64,000 nucleotides of DNA. Source: Macrotis lagotis (lineage: Eukaryota; Chordata; Mammalia; Peramelemorphia; Peramelidae). Within the stretch, counting starts at the first letter, position 1; each line of letters starts with the position of its first letter. The stretch is from the NCBI RefSeq assembly GCF_037893015.1, contig NC_133665.1:105739937-105803936 (forward strand), written 5' to 3'. Below are positions 62,191 through 64,000 of this stretch, one piece after another. A program made the position numbers and the translations under genes. Under the pieces are notes generated by a model. That model made no database searches. It was not told the DNA's origin and saw only the letters and a program-made list of their open reading frames with translations.

Positions 62191-64000
62191 AGCCCATTTT
62201 CCCTACCTTGCAGTCTTGGTGTTGGAGTCTTTCCAATAGTTTCTTTCTAGAACACTGGTTTATGAACATTCGATAATGATGGCATCATGAGTTTTAATTG
62301 TCTCTCAGTATCGCATCAGGAGTACAATTTTTCTATTTGTCTTTTATTACTTTATCATTAGCACCATTCTCTTTTTTGAGAAGGATTATTCTCTTATTTT
62401 TTTTCTAGCAGGTGGTTATTAGATTTCTCAAAAGTGTAGGATTTGTTTTAATGAGTCACTTAACATTTAGCTGAGATTGTGAAGACTGCATCTGCTGCCT
62501 TTGCCAGCTTCCCAATTCTGTTCTTCATGACTGAGCTCAAAGAGAAGTGAAAGAACTTTGCGTTCCTTTGATAATAAACCTCATCCAGCCCGGATCATTG
62601 CTTCTCTTGTCTATTAAGTTCTACCTTCCACCTAGGAAAAAAATACTGACTGTATTGACCTGGTTTCCTAGGGTGTTTGAAGGGCCTTCCCTGGAGTATG
62701 CCAGTTCCATGTACTTCCTGGAATGCAATTTGATTTGAAATGACCTTTTCATCTTCCTCTGGTCTTCTTGACTGCAACATATGAATAATTTTCATTTCCA
62801 CTAAGGTGTTGTTCATTGAAGTATGCTGGTCTGGGAAACAGTAAACAGAAAATTCTCAGAATGAAAACAAAAGTTCTCTAGGCAGGTAAAGATGAATCAG
62901 AGTCAGATTCATACATACATTCATATTGTATTGTTGTTAATAAAAAGTAACTTATCTTTCCTATGTCCATGGTCATCACATCGCAGATATTTATTGGATT
63001 GTAAAAGGGATCACTTTCATTAAGCAGTTCAATTCATACAGAGGAAAAAGGTCCAGATTTAAGAAATAAATGTGAGGTAGTTGGAAAAATAAATAGAATA
63101 TTTAAAAAAGAAAAAGAAATAAATGTGAATCTCTTCCTAAGGAGATACCACCTAGATGCTCTGAAAAAAGAAATGACTAAGTTACAGTTACTTGTGCCAG
63201 GAGAGGTTGGTGTGGAACATTAAGATGAGAAACATAAATGGAATATAGAGTATAGATTTTTTTAAAATAGTGTGTGTAAAAAGTGAGATGAAGTAGTATT
63301 GTATATTGAGAAGACATACTTAGGTAAAGAACTCAGAACCCCAAAGAGGTAGTATGGGAGAGAGCATTTGGGGAAAGATTAGTAGAATCAGAAACAAGTA
63401 TGATTTAATTATCAGAGTATATTATATGTTACCTGGATAATAAGATGAGGAATTTTCAAAACTAGTCTGGTATAGAGACTGAAAGAGTACTGCTGGGACT
63501 TAACTTATCAGACACCCACAGTATTCTCTGTGGAAATTAGAGAAATCACCTTCTTGACTTGCCTTAATTTTTATTTTATCCTTCAAAAATGGAGAGACTA
63601 ATAAAAATAAATTCTGCTCTGGATCTAGTTCTCACTACTGATTGCTGGTTTGGAAATTATGGGAATCTAGAAAAGAAGTGACCATTTCATCTTAGAGTTT
63701 TAATAAAAAAAGAAGAAAATTGCTCAGTCTTTTGTACAATTGTAATTTGGGGAGAGCTGATTTTAAAAGGTTTAGGGAAAGGAAGAGTTAGAATTCCATG
63801 GATTAAGATTCTGTGCAGGAAGGAAAGATGAGATACTCTCAAGAATGACATTCTTGAAATCCCAAAGAGAAACAATTCCAATGAGAAAGAAAAAAGGGAG
63901 GTAAATAGGCTGAGATTGGATGCACAAGCCAATTTGGATTTTTAGAAGATGAAAGTAAGGACTGACGATGGAAGAAGAATGCAAAAAACATAGCAGAGTC
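62191..64000. other. Repeat-poor terminal segment
   Basis: About 1.8 kb with no confident repeat. 62,200-62,640 is the most conserved-looking block, with several CpGs (near 62,271, 62,312, 62,561 and 62,591) and AT-rich homeodomain-like cores. 63,000-64,000 is A-rich with small reverse frames that lack any domain. Confidence 0.5.

Noticed and set aside
1..64000. CRISPR arrays, operons, ribosome binding sites, origins
   Set aside because: The direct repeats present are microsatellites, dispersed transposons or local duplications; the sequence is animal nuclear DNA.

Overview
This window is vertebrate nuclear DNA, almost certainly from a marsupial. The evidence is a dense set of interspersed repeats with marsupial character: about eleven copies of a short CORE-SINE of the WSINE1/SINE-1 type, MAR1-type CORE-SINEs whose 3' ends resemble RTE/BovB tails, 5'-truncated marsupial-style L1 elements, and many old L2, MIR and CR1/L3 fragments. 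CpG is sparse and microsatellites are frequent. I cannot decide between an American and an Australian lineage from sequence alone; the young SINE fits either an opossum or a dasyurid.

I find no protein-coding exon, tRNA, rRNA, snRNA, CRISPR array or bacterial-type operon that I can support. Open frames in the window fall in LINE fragments (L1, L2, CR1/L3), in simple repeats, or in unique DNA with no recognisable domain. The window is best read as intergenic or intronic.

Layout. 1-5,700: mostly unique DNA, an L2 piece carrying a TATG microsatellite, and a 600-bp solo LTR (3,759-4,358) with a 4-bp target duplication. 5,700-8,430: a long forward L2 with SINE insertions. 8,440-13,300: unique DNA, one SINE/L1 cluster, a purine-rich G-tract segment. 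13,305-13,620: a pyrimidine tract. 13,660-20,600: alternating L2 and MIR/MAR1 copies. 20,600-27,600: microsatellites, L2 copies, a 56-bp L1-tail insertion and three young SINEs. 27,690-36,900: L1 pieces, L2 and MIR copies around a repeat-free, CpG-bearing island at 34,380-35,160. 37,290-41,060: two CR1/L3 copies in opposite orientation. 41,470-44,361: L1 and SINE insertions, including a nested pair sharing one target site. 45,000-52,080: large L2 copies split by L1 and MIR. 52,600-54,180: a second repeat-free stretch. 54,190-62,190: L2, two related hAT-like elements, SINEs, a 171-bp duplicated segment and two L1 3' ends. 62,190-64,000: repeat-poor DNA.

The elements do not form a pathway. They record layered insertion: MIR, L2 and CR1/L3 are the old substrate, L1 and MAR1-type SINEs come next, and the short WSINE1-type SINEs are mostly the youngest, several with intact 11-16 bp target-site duplications. 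The most useful leads are the repeat-free islands (possible regulatory DNA), the nested insertion history, the tail-only retrotransposon insertions and the unexplained local duplications. I see no convincing undescribed gene system here.
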